From Treponema succinifaciens DSM 2489 (GTDB taxonomy: Bacteria; Spirochaetota; Spirochaetia; Treponematales; Treponemataceae), in assembly GCF_000195275.1 (NCBI RefSeq), contig NC_015385.1, positions 1,938,501 through 2,002,500 of the forward strand: DNA of 64,000 bases, given 5' to 3'. Both the position numbers and the translations under genes were made by a program. The notes beneath the pieces were generated by a model. It ran no database searches. It was not told where the DNA came from and saw only the letters and a program-made list of their open reading frames with translations. How positions within the stretch are numbered: position 1 is the first letter of the stretch; each line of letters opens with the position of its first letter. Positions 7,550 to 15,578 of the stretch are shown here, one piece after another.

Positions 7550-7652
7550 GCTCCGATATATAAATTACCAGGTGTTCAATTTATCCCCTCCCACCCATTG
7601 GAGCCTGGATGCCAAAAGGCATGGCCGGTGTAAAAGCCGGTCTTTTTATTTT
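7550..7652 (+). ncRNA. Candidate structured RNA with pseudoknot and terminator
   Basis: Helix P1 pairs GCTCCGAT (7550-7557) with ATTGGAGC (7597-7604); P2 pairs ATAAATT (7560-7566) with AATTTAT (7578-7584). CCAG in the P2 loop (7568-7571) can pair with CTGG just after P1 (7605-7608), making an H-type pseudoknot. A strand 7585-7596, almost all C, is left single-stranded. Then come a hairpin ATGCC-AAAA-GGCAT (7609-7622) and a terminator stem GGCCGG/CCGGTC (7623-7642) followed by five T. It could be a trans-acting RNA whose C-rich strand meets Shine-Dalgarno sequences, or a leader controlling trpR 55 bp downstream. I do not recognise a known riboswitch class. Confidence 0.5.
7623..7647 (+). terminator. 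Intrinsic terminator upstream of trpR
   Basis: Stem GGCCGG (7623-7628) with CCGGTC (7637-7642), 8-nt loop, then T5 and a further AT-rich run. It ends the candidate RNA and/or transcripts from the 6422 gene. Confidence 0.65.
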
Positions 7653-7706
7653 AAAGACAGTTTGCTTTTTTAATGCAATTGGATTATCATTCTTTTAGAG
7701 GTAAAA

Positions 7707-8006
7707 ATGCCAGAAACAAAAAACAGCCAGAACGATCAGATTAAAGAAATATGCATGCTTCTTTCAAAAATTCAGGACGAAAATCTTATATTTGATTTTT
7801 TCGGCTGTCTTTTTACAAAGTCTGAATTAAAGGATTTTTCCAAGAGATGGAGTCTTGTAAAGGAACTTGACGAAGGAACAACCCAGCGCGAAATTGCAAA
7901 AAAATACAATTTGTCTTTATGCAATATAACGAGAGGGTCCAGAGAAATGAAAAAGGAAAATTCAGCGTTCCAAAAAGTTCTTACCCTCTTGAAATCGCTG
8001 AAATAA
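7707..8006 (+). CDS. trpR: TrpR-family DNA-binding repressor
   Basis: 99-residue all-helical protein. The helix-turn-helix and the ligand-contacting helix match TrpR: RWSLVKELDEGTTQREIAKKYNLSLCNITRGSREMK, including the diagnostic ITRGS in the recognition helix. TrpR binds operators when loaded with tryptophan. GAGG lies 5 nt before the ATG. No trp biosynthesis genes are in the window; the target could be itself or a distant operon. It converges on the IMP cyclohydrolase with 14 bp between stops. It could be a YerC-type relative, but the ITRGS motif favours TrpR. Confidence 0.85.
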   Translation: MPETKNSQNDQIKEICMLLSKIQDENLIFDFFGCLFTKSELKDFSKRWSLVKELDEGTTQREIAKKYNLSLCNITRGSREMKKENSAFQKVLTLLKSLK

Positions 8007-8020
8007 TAATAAAAACATCT

Positions 8021-8734
8021 CTAGTTCTTGTTTATAATTTTTGTCTGGGCTTTTCCTGTTGCAATTTCAATAAAGCGCACAAAAAGCGAGACCTTGTTGT
8101 CTTCATTTAAGTTTTCCCAGATTGAATTTGCAGTTTCTTCTATAGAAGTTCCGTCCAGTTCCAAAAGCTCAGGCTCACCTTCAAAGCTAGGAAGAGGATT
8201 TCCGTTCTGCATATAAGTGTGAATGTAGCGGCCGATTCCTGCGCGCGGATTTTCAAAGTCAAAAGTGTATCTGTTTACAGAAGATTCGTTTCCGCAGTCG
8301 CTCTTTAAAATCGACATTGAAAAATTAAAATTTCCATTCTCAACTTCAAGCAAGGCTGAAATGCGCGGTGTAAAATTCGGAGAGTCCGGCTCAAACATTC
8401 TTGACTGCAAGGATTTTTCAAAGCTAAGTCCATTTTTAAGTCCGTCATAAACTGTGTCAGTCTGATCGCCGTTTGTTACAATTGTCTTGGAACCAAGAAC
8501 TTTTACAGGCGCGTAAATTATAAGGCTTGGATCTGTAAGTTTTGAAGGATCAAATGCCTGAGTGCGGATTCCGTCTCCATCTTCCACAAAAATTCTATTG
8601 CGGCTGTTTTCGCTTCTTCCCATAATCCAATAGGCAGAAACCGCGTATTTTCCGTCTGCGGATTTTCCAACAATAATTCCGCGTCCTGGATATTCATTTT
8701 TAGAAAGAGCCTCTTTCAATGTTTTTTGAATCAT
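8021..8734 (-). CDS. Stand-alone IMP cyclohydrolase (PurO-like)
   Basis: 237 residues resembling the IMP cyclohydrolase family that closes FAICAR to IMP, the last step of de novo purine synthesis. The key stretch is GRGIIVGKSADGKYAVSAYWIMGRSENSRNR near the N-terminus, followed by LIIYAPV and NFTPRISALL. Most bacteria carry this activity in bifunctional PurH; a separate enzyme of this fold is typical of archaea and some bacteria. GGAGG lies 4 nt before the ATG. A TATACT -10 candidate lies upstream, without a clear -35. Confidence 0.85.
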   Translation of the reverse strand: MIQKTLKEALSKNEYPGRGIIVGKSADGKYAVSAYWIMGRSENSRNRIFVEDGDGIRTQAFDPSKLTDPSLIIYAPVKVLGSKTIVTNGDQTDTVYDGLKNGLSFEKSLQSRMFEPDSPNFTPRISALLEVENGNFNFSMSILKSDCGNESSVNRYTFDFENPRAGIGRYIHTYMQNGNPLPSFEGEPELLELDGTSIEETANSIWENLNEDNKVSLFVRFIEIATGKAQTKIINKN

Positions 8735-8855
8735 AATTCCTCCGAATAGATTTAGTATAGCATGAAATCGAAAGTTTGTGTATTGAAAGACAAAATGTGC
8801 AGGAAAGTTTTTATGAAGCCACTAAAAGCTTCAGTTTTTAGAGATGCACTTTACA

Positions 8856-8884
8856 TTGACACTTGCATTTTACAATGATAAAAT
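8856..8884 (+). promoter_or_regulatory. Sigma-70-type promoter of the parvulin gene
   Basis: TTGACA (8856-8861), 17-nt spacer, TAAAAT (8879-8884); about 40 bp before the start codon. Confidence 0.75.
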
Positions 8885-8925
8885 AGTTTCACTTCTATTT
8901 ATATATAAAAAGGATGAATCTTCTT

Positions 8926-10443
8926 ATGGATCAAGAAAACAAAATCACTGAACAGAAAACAAAAAAAGACAGTTCAAAAATCGGAGCTGTAATCATACTT
9001 GTAATTTCGGCGCTGGTATTTCTTCCCTTTGGAGCGAGCGCAGTTTTTCAGTCAATCTTTAACAAGCAGAAGGCAAGCACTTTCGGCTCTTACAACGGAA
9101 AAAACATAACTTATGAGCCAGGCACAAAGTTCTTTATTACGGTTTCAAATCTTGCGCAGTCATATCAGGCTGGCGGATACAAAGTTGACGAAAATTCATA
9201 CTACCGCATTATGAGAGAAGCCTTTTATCAGACTGTAATCAACATGGCGTTCACTGACTCAGTAAAAAAATCAGGCTACATAGTTCCAAAAGAAGCTGTA
9301 AACAGATTTGTAATTGAAAGCTTCACAGATCCTTCAACAGGAAAATTCTCACAGAAAGCTTACAATCAGACAAGCGCAGTTGATCTTGAAAAACTAAGAA
9401 AAGACATTGAAAGCAACCTTGTTTACAAACGCTATTTTTATGATTTGTTCGGGGCTGGCAATGAAGTTTCTTTCAACGGAACTCCATTGTACGGACTTAA
9501 AAGAAGCGGCGCGGAAAAGAAATTTCTTGCTTCAATGGGAGCAGAAAAACATTCATTTGACGCAGTTGCATTCAGCACGGCGAACTTCCCAAAAGAAGAA
9601 GCTGTAAAATTCGGAAAAGAAAATGCTGAAAAGTTCATCAAATACGACCTTTCTGTAATCACAGTTGACGATGAGCAGGAAGCAAAGGCGCTTTTAAAGC
9701 AGATAAATGGAAACGAAATTACATTTGCTGATGCAGCAAGTGAAAAATCCCAGAAATATTATTCTGACGCAGAAGGAAAAAATGCAGGAGCTTACCGCTA
9801 CCAGATTGAAAATATGCTTGACAATGTGGATTCACTTGCAGAGCTTGAAAAACTTCAGAAAGATGAAATCAGCGCAATTATAAAAACAAAACGCGGATAT
9901 TCAATATTCAAGTGCGACGATTCTGTAGTTGCGGCGGATTTTGAAGACAGCACAGTTCAGGACGCAGTTCTTGGCTACATAAACTCAAACGAAAAAAGCT
10001 ACATTGAAAACTACTTCCTTGAGATTGCGGAAAACTTTGTTTCAGAAGCCGCTATTTCAAGTTTTGACAGCGCATGCAAAAAGTTCAATGTGGAAAAATC
10101 AGAAGTTCAGCCTTTCCCTGTAAACTACGGAAGTTCAAGCATTTATTCTTCTGTTTCTGAAACTGGACCGCTCGCAAGAATCGCTTCAAATGAAGACGCA
10201 TACAAGACAGCATTTTCTTTAAAGCAAGACGAAATCAGCTCGCCATTTATTCTTGGCTCAAATGTCGTTGTTCTTAAGTGCACAGGAATTCAAACTGACG
10301 AAGTGGAAGATGCAAGCGAAACTGAAATCCGCAACGCAGACTTGAACACAGCAAATTCCGCTCTTTTTGCAAATCCAAAAGTTGTAGACAATTTCTTTGC
10401 AACTTACATTACTCTTATGAGCGAAAACAAAAACAGGAAATAA
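8926..10443 (+). CDS. Membrane-anchored parvulin-type peptidyl-prolyl isomerase (PpiD/SurA-like)
   Basis: About 505 residues. A single N-terminal membrane segment (IGAVIILVISALVFLPFGAS) follows a charged cytoplasmic tail. A SurA-N-like helical chaperone region comes next (residues 50-200). The region around 255-330 has parvulin features: a central GAYRY...LAELEKLQKDEISAIIKTKRGYSIFKCDD block. It should fold or escort outer-membrane proteins in the periplasm. An ATG at 8914 exists but sits directly on the AAGG; the ATG at 8926 is better spaced, so I chose it. The next gene begins 1 bp after the stop, suggesting coupling. Confidence 0.82.
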   Translation: MDQENKITEQKTKKDSSKIGAVIILVISALVFLPFGASAVFQSIFNKQKASTFGSYNGKNITYEPGTKFFITVSNLAQSYQAGGYKVDENSYYRIMREAFYQTVINMAFTDSVKKSGYIVPKEAVNRFVIESFTDPSTGKFSQKAYNQTSAVDLEKLRKDIESNLVYKRYFYDLFGAGNEVSFNGTPLYGLKRSGAEKKFLASMGAEKHSFDAVAFSTANFPKEEAVKFGKENAEKFIKYDLSVITVDDEQEAKALLKQINGNEITFADAASEKSQKYYSDAEGKNAGAYRYQIENMLDNVDSLAELEKLQKDEISAIIKTKRGYSIFKCDDSVVAADFEDSTVQDAVLGYINSNEKSYIENYFLEIAENFVSEAAISSFDSACKKFNVEKSEVQPFPVNYGSSSIYSSVSETGPLARIASNEDAYKTAFSLKQDEISSPFILGSNVVVLKCTGIQTDEVEDASETEIRNADLNTANSALFANPKVVDNFFATYITLMSENKNRK

Positions 10444-10444
10444 A

Positions 10445-12073
10445 TTGAACGAATCAGTTCAGGAGAAGCCCCGTCTGGTAAGTGCCGGTCAGGGCTTTTC
10501 TGTTTTAAAGACAGTAGAATACAAAGGTCGCTTTTTATATTCAAAGTACAATCCTGCAAAAGCAATTGAAACTTACATAGACAAAATGCAGGTTTTGAGC
10601 GGAACTCTCATAATAGCCTGCTCTCCTCTTCTTTGGTACGGAATTGAAAAACTAAAATCGCTTCTACCGGAAAATTGTGAAATCATCGCGCTGGAAAATG
10701 ACGAGAACCTTTTTGAGCTTGCAATGCAAAACGACAGCGCAGGCATTCCGTTATTCAAGTTAAATGAAGGCGAAAAAATAGATTCATATGTAAGAAGCAT
10801 TTGCAAGGGCGGAAGCATAAAGCGCGCATTGAAAATTGACTTTAGTGCGGGAGTAAATTTTTCAAAAGAAAAGTTTGATTTTACAGTCAACGCAATAAGT
10901 GAAATAATCGCCACATTCTGGAAAAATAGAATCACACTTGTAAAATTCGGGCGTCTTTTTTCCAAAAACTTTTTAAGGAACATTGCGCATCTTGAATATA
11001 CAAAAACATTGGAAGATGTTGCAAAAACAGTTTCAAAACCGTTGCTAGTTTTGGGTGCAGGAGAAGGACTGGACACTTTGTCGTATTCAAGTTTTTCCCC
11101 AAACGACTTTTTTATAATCACAGTCGATGCCGCTCTGTCTCCATTACTAGCAAGAAACATAACGCCGGACGCAGTTGTTACAATGGAAAGCCAAATTGCA
11201 ATCGAAAAAACGTTTCTAGGTGCAAAAAACAAAAACATTCTTTTGTTTGCGGATTTATGCGCAAGACCTGAAGCCACAAAAATTCTTGGCGGAAATATAA
11301 TCTGGTTTGCGACAAAATATGCGGATGGAATTTTCTTTGACAATCTAAAAAAAGAAAGCGTCATTAGGAATTTTATTGAGCCAATGGGTTCTGTTGGGCT
11401 TGCGGCAACATACATTGCGCTAAAAATAAGAAGCAGTTCTTCTATTCCAGTTTTTATTGCAGGACTAGATTTTAGCTATTCCATAGGAACAACGCATGCA
11501 AAAGACACAATGGCTTTAAAACAACGTTTTATAAATTCCAACAGACTTACTCCAATAGAAAACTACGATGCGGCTTTTTCCATGTCGACGCAAACTGTCA
11601 TGTCAAAAAACGGAAAAAAAATATGTAGCACAAAAATTCTTTTGCAATACGCCCAGCAATTCAAGCTGATGTTCCAAAATGAAAAGAATCTTTTTGACTG
11701 CTCAAGCACAGGAATAAAACTTGGAATACCCCAAAGAAACCTTTTTGCGACAAAAGGAAATTTGCAAAAAGAAAAATGCGAATCGCATAAAAATATTTCT
11801 AGCTTCTGTGAAAAGGAAAAAAGAAAACTTGAAGAACTTAGAAGCCTGCTTTCAGATGGAGAAAAGTCGCCTTTTAGAAATAACTTGCCTGAAAAACTTT
11901 CTCTTAGCAAGCAGATAAAAAAAATTGCAGAAGAACGGGAGTATCTTTTTCTGCATTTTCCTGATGGCTACAGATTCAAAATGGAGCAGTCGTTTCTAAA
12001 AAGAATCAGGGCAGAAACAGATTTTTTCATAAAGCAGCTTGAAATCGCCATGAAGGAAAACAAGCCGCTTTAA
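10445..12073 (+). CDS. MptE-like (DUF115) family protein
   Basis: 542 residues. The TTG at 10445 is the start: AGGAA at the end of the upstream gene is correctly spaced and no nearby ATG is in frame. The central region (about residues 195-370) has the DUF115/MptE-like signature: PLLVLGAGEGLDTLS, FIITVDAALSPLL, PDAVVTMESQ, MGSVGLAATYIAL and FIAGLDFSYSIGTTHAKDT. Relatives include archaeal pterin pyrophosphokinase and bacterial motility-accessory (Maf-type) glycosylation proteins that modify flagellins. In a motile spirochaete the latter role is plausible, but it is inference. The C-terminus is a charged helical extension. Confidence 0.78.
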   Translation: MNESVQEKPRLVSAGQGFSVLKTVEYKGRFLYSKYNPAKAIETYIDKMQVLSGTLIIACSPLLWYGIEKLKSLLPENCEIIALENDENLFELAMQNDSAGIPLFKLNEGEKIDSYVRSICKGGSIKRALKIDFSAGVNFSKEKFDFTVNAISEIIATFWKNRITLVKFGRLFSKNFLRNIAHLEYTKTLEDVAKTVSKPLLVLGAGEGLDTLSYSSFSPNDFFIITVDAALSPLLARNITPDAVVTMESQIAIEKTFLGAKNKNILLFADLCARPEATKILGGNIIWFATKYADGIFFDNLKKESVIRNFIEPMGSVGLAATYIALKIRSSSSIPVFIAGLDFSYSIGTTHAKDTMALKQRFINSNRLTPIENYDAAFSMSTQTVMSKNGKKICSTKILLQYAQQFKLMFQNEKNLFDCSSTGIKLGIPQRNLFATKGNLQKEKCESHKNISSFCEKEKRKLEELRSLLSDGEKSPFRNNLPEKLSLSKQIKKIAEEREYLFLHFPDGYRFKMEQSFLKRIRAETDFFIKQLEIAMKENKPL

Positions 12074-12076
12074 TTT

Positions 12077-13882
12077 TTAAGAATCTTCTTTTTCCTTTAA
12101 GACAGCAAGGAATGCGCTCTGCGGAAGCTCCACATTTCCAGCCATAAGCATTCTCTTTTTTCCAGCTTTTTGCTTTTCAAGAAGCTTGCGTTTTCTAGTT
12201 ACGTCTCCGCCGTAGCATTTTGCAAGAACGTCTTTTCTAACAGGATTTACAGTTTCCCTTGCAATTATCTGGCTTCCGATCGCACCTTGAATTGCAACCT
12301 TAAACTGCTGGCGGGCAATTTCTCCTTTTAAGCGTTCACAGACAACTTTTGCGCGCTCAACAGCACTCGGTCTGTAGCAAAGCTGAGCCAATGCGTCAAC
12401 GGGTTTTGAATTTATGAGAATATCTATTTTTATTAAGTCAGTCGGACGGTAGTCAATAACTTCATAGTCAAAACTTGCATATCCGCGGCTGTAAGATTTC
12501 AGTTTGTCATAAAAATCAAAAAGGACTTCGGAAAGCGGCATTTCATAAGTAAGTTCAACACGCTTTTCGTCAAGGTACTGCATATTTTTTTGTGTTCCAC
12601 GCTTTAGGCAGCAAAGTTCCATAATAGAACCAAGATACTCGGCAGGAGTTATTATTGAAGCTTTTATATACGGCTCTTGCGACGACTCTATTTTTCCTTC
12701 AGGATAGTCAGCAGGATTGTCTACAAAAATTTCTTCGTGGCCGGGAATCTTTACCTTGTACTTTACGCTTGGAGCTGTAAAAATTACAATCTGGTCAAAA
12801 TCCCGCTCAAGGCGTTCCTGAATTATTTCCAAGTGAAGCAATCCCAAAAAGCCGCACCTAAAGCCGTTTCCAAGCGCAAGGGAATTATCTTTTTCATAAA
12901 TAAGAGACGCATCGTTAAGCTTAAGTTTTTCCATTGCCGCTTTGAGTTCTTCGTAGTCATTTGAATCAATCGGGTAAATTGAAGAGAACACAACCGGCTT
13001 TACTTCCTTGAATCCTGGCAAAGGAGAAGCGGCAGGCTTTGAAGCAAGAGTTATAGTGTCGCCAACGCTTACATCGCTTACAGTTTTTATTCCGGCAATA
13101 ATGTAGCCAACGTCTCCAGCTTCAAGGACTCCAGTTTCTTCATATTTAATTTTGAAAACACCAACTTGCTCTACTTTGTAGTCGGTGTTGTTGCTCATAA
13201 AGCGGATTATATCGCCAGTTTTTACGCGTCCTTCCATTACTCTCAAATGGACGACAACACCGCGGTACTCATCATAATGGCAGTCGAAAATCAAAGCCTG
13301 AAGCGGAGCATTCACATCACCTTTAGGCGGCGGAAACTTTGTAACAATGGCTTCAAGCAAATCGTCAATTCCTTCTCCGGTTTTTGCGCTGACAAGCTGA
13401 GCTTCAGAAGATTCAAGTCCCAAATCATGGTCGATTTGCTTTTTTACAGATTCAACATCCGCGCTTGCAAGGTCGATTTTATTTATGACAGGAACAATTG
13501 TCAGGTCATGTTCCATCGCCATGTAAAGGTTGCTAACCGTCTGGCTTTCAACACCTTGGGTTGCATCAATAAGAAGCAATGCTCCCTCACAAGAGGCAAT
13601 CGCACGGCTTACTTCATAGCTAAAGTCAACATGTCCCGGCGTGTCAACAAAATTCAGTTCATAGTCATGTCCGTCTTTTGCCTTGTATGGAATTGTAACG
13701 GCCTGGCTTTTTATTGTGATTCCGCGCTCGCGTTCAATATCCATGTTGTCAAGAATTTGATTTTTCATCTGGCGGTCGTCAACAATTTTTGCTTTTTGAA
13801 TAAGCCTGTCCGCCAAAGTCGATTTTCCATGATCAATGTGAGCTGTAATACAAAAGTTCCGTTTATACTTTAATTCTGTCAT
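12077..13882 (-). CDS. lepA: Elongation factor 4 (LepA), ribosome back-translocase GTPase
   Basis: 601 residues, full length. G1 AHIDHGKST (residues 14-22), G2 region ERGITIKSQAVT, G3 DTPGHVDF, G4 NKID, then EF-G-like domains and the LepA-specific C-terminal domain ending GKKRMLMAGNVELPQSAFLAVL. It binds stalled or mistranslocated ribosomes and hydrolyses GTP. AGGA is spaced 6 nt before the ATG. It follows the HtrA-type gene by 31 bp and converges on the MptE-like gene with only 3 bp between stops, leaving no room for a terminator. Confidence 0.97.
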   Translation of the reverse strand: MTELKYKRNFCITAHIDHGKSTLADRLIQKAKIVDDRQMKNQILDNMDIERERGITIKSQAVTIPYKAKDGHDYELNFVDTPGHVDFSYEVSRAIASCEGALLLIDATQGVESQTVSNLYMAMEHDLTIVPVINKIDLASADVESVKKQIDHDLGLESSEAQLVSAKTGEGIDDLLEAIVTKFPPPKGDVNAPLQALIFDCHYDEYRGVVVHLRVMEGRVKTGDIIRFMSNNTDYKVEQVGVFKIKYEETGVLEAGDVGYIIAGIKTVSDVSVGDTITLASKPAASPLPGFKEVKPVVFSSIYPIDSNDYEELKAAMEKLKLNDASLIYEKDNSLALGNGFRCGFLGLLHLEIIQERLERDFDQIVIFTAPSVKYKVKIPGHEEIFVDNPADYPEGKIESSQEPYIKASIITPAEYLGSIMELCCLKRGTQKNMQYLDEKRVELTYEMPLSEVLFDFYDKLKSYSRGYASFDYEVIDYRPTDLIKIDILINSKPVDALAQLCYRPSAVERAKVVCERLKGEIARQQFKVAIQGAIGSQIIARETVNPVRKDVLAKCYGGDVTRKRKLLEKQKAGKKRMLMAGNVELPQSAFLAVLKEKEDS

Positions 13883-13913
13883 CTTTATTCCTTTTTATTT
13901 TTTCAGTTTAGTT

Positions 13914-15578
13914 TTAAAAATAATATGGGCTGTCCAACCCTGCTGAAAATCCAAGGCTCACATCAAGATAGCCATTCTTTCTTTTTTTTGCGTAAAGCTT
14001 TATGTATGCGGCTTCTTTTTCAGGACTGAAATCAATTCCAAGCAGTTCAATAGGATCATTTTCACTGAATCCAGTTTCATCTGCGACAGAGCCTTTTATA
14101 ATTCTTACTATAGAATACTTTTTTTTGTTTGAAGGTGAAACTCTTACCATCTTCATTCCAAACATAGGATAAAAAGAATTTTCAAGCGAATCACGTTTAA
14201 AAAATTCATATCCTGGAGATGACGGACGTTTTTCAAGGTAAACAATTTTCTCAGATTCAGTTCCATCTGAAGATAAAATTCCAAGTTTTGTTATAATTCC
14301 AGAAGGCTGTTTCATAAACGCAATCTGCAGATCCGAAAGCGAATTAATTTTCTCGCCATTAACAGAAATCACAACATCATCTTCTTTAATTCCTGCACGG
14401 TCTGCGCTTCCGCCCGGCAAAACATAAAAAACGGCAACACCTTCATTCTTTGCGCCTGAACCAGGAAGCCGTTTTGTCTTTCCGTAAGAAGCAATCCAAG
14501 GATGCTCGCGTTCTCCTCCATTAAATAAAAATGGAAGCTCATTTTTTAAATATTCAACTGGAATTGCAAAGTTAAGTCCCTGAAAATTCTGAACTCCAGC
14601 AAAAACAACGGCCTGAACTCTGCCCTTTTCATCAATCAAAGGTCCGCCGGAATTTCCGCTGTTAATAGCTGCGTCCACTTGAAAAACAGTTCCAGCCGTA
14701 AAAAGCTGTCTGTCCGTGGAAGAAATAATTCCGCTTGTCAAAGTTTTTTCAAGTCCCAACGGAGAACCAATCGCATAAACTTTATCACCCACTGAAAGGT
14801 CGCTACTAGAGCCAAGAGCAAAAACATAAGGAGCATCTATTTCTGTTTTTAAAAGAGCCAAATCCAAAGTCTTGTCATATCCAACAACTTTGGCAGGAAC
14901 TCTTGTGTCGGGGTCTTCTGCAAGTTTTATATAGAGCCTTGAAAATCCCTCATATTTTTTGTCAACCATGTCTGCAATAACATGATGATTTGTTACAATG
15001 TATCCATCTTTTGAAATAAAAAATCCGCTTCCCAAAACAGCATCCGCATAGCCTATTCCTCGCTGAATTTTTATTCCCTTGTCAACAAAAACAGTTACCG
15101 TGCCCTTTATCATGTCGGAAACACTTGCATTTGAAACGGAAGGAACCGAACCGCCCGGAACATTTTTGTAAGCCAAAGTTTCAAGCTCAGCTTTTGATTT
15201 TGGAATTGAATTAAGCTCAGAATATCCTGCCGCTTCCAAAGACAAATAATATCCAAGCGCATCAAAATATTTTTCTTCATCTATAGCACGAATGCAAGAT
15301 TCCACGCAAATTTTAGTTGTCTGCTCAAAAATTTGCTTGCATTTTTTATTTGAAGAAATTTTATCATACAAAATTTTTGCGCGCCACAAAGATTTTATTT
15401 TATTTTCTGTTGAAAGTTTTTCAACAAGATCGATTTCAATGTCAACTGCGCGTTCTTCACTGTAATCAACAGGAACAAAAATTTCACTGCCGCCTTTTAT
15501 TGTTCCACAGGAAAAAACAAACAACACACAACCAATAGCAAAAAATAAACTGAAAAGTTTTTTAATTTTTATTTTCAT
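13914..15578 (-). CDS. HtrA/Deg-type S1C serine protease lipoprotein with PDZ domains
   Basis: 554 residues. A lipoprotein signal (KKLFSLFFAIGCVLFVFSC) puts the lipidated Cys at 24. A helical N-terminal part (30-150) is followed by the trypsin-like domain: NHHVIAD (His), LDLALLK (Asp) and GNSGGPL (Ser) make a complete triad. A PDZ domain follows (GGSADRAGIKEDDVVISVNGEKI) and a second, weaker PDZ-like segment (VADETGFSENDPIELLGID). Likely periplasmic quality control at the membrane. The start overlaps the upstream gene by 17 bp. Confidence 0.92.
   Translation of the reverse strand: MKIKIKKLFSLFFAIGCVLFVFSCGTIKGGSEIFVPVDYSEERAVDIEIDLVEKLSTENKIKSLWRAKILYDKISSNKKCKQIFEQTTKICVESCIRAIDEEKYFDALGYYLSLEAAGYSELNSIPKSKAELETLAYKNVPGGSVPSVSNASVSDMIKGTVTVFVDKGIKIQRGIGYADAVLGSGFFISKDGYIVTNHHVIADMVDKKYEGFSRLYIKLAEDPDTRVPAKVVGYDKTLDLALLKTEIDAPYVFALGSSSDLSVGDKVYAIGSPLGLEKTLTSGIISSTDRQLFTAGTVFQVDAAINSGNSGGPLIDEKGRVQAVVFAGVQNFQGLNFAIPVEYLKNELPFLFNGGEREHPWIASYGKTKRLPGSGAKNEGVAVFYVLPGGSADRAGIKEDDVVISVNGEKINSLSDLQIAFMKQPSGIITKLGILSSDGTESEKIVYLEKRPSSPGYEFFKRDSLENSFYPMFGMKMVRVSPSNKKKYSIVRIIKGSVADETGFSENDPIELLGIDFSPEKEAAYIKLYAKKRKNGYLDVSLGFSAGLDSPYYF

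Noticed and set aside
7550-7652. Known riboswitch, SRP RNA or 6S RNA
   Set aside because: I could not match conserved cores of the classes I know (SRP tetraloop region, 6S bubble, preQ1, fluoride, ZTP, THF); left as an unclassified RNA.
13166-13873. 235-codon plus-strand frame opposite lepA
   Set aside because: Fully antisense to highly conserved lepA; its composition reflects the complementary codons.
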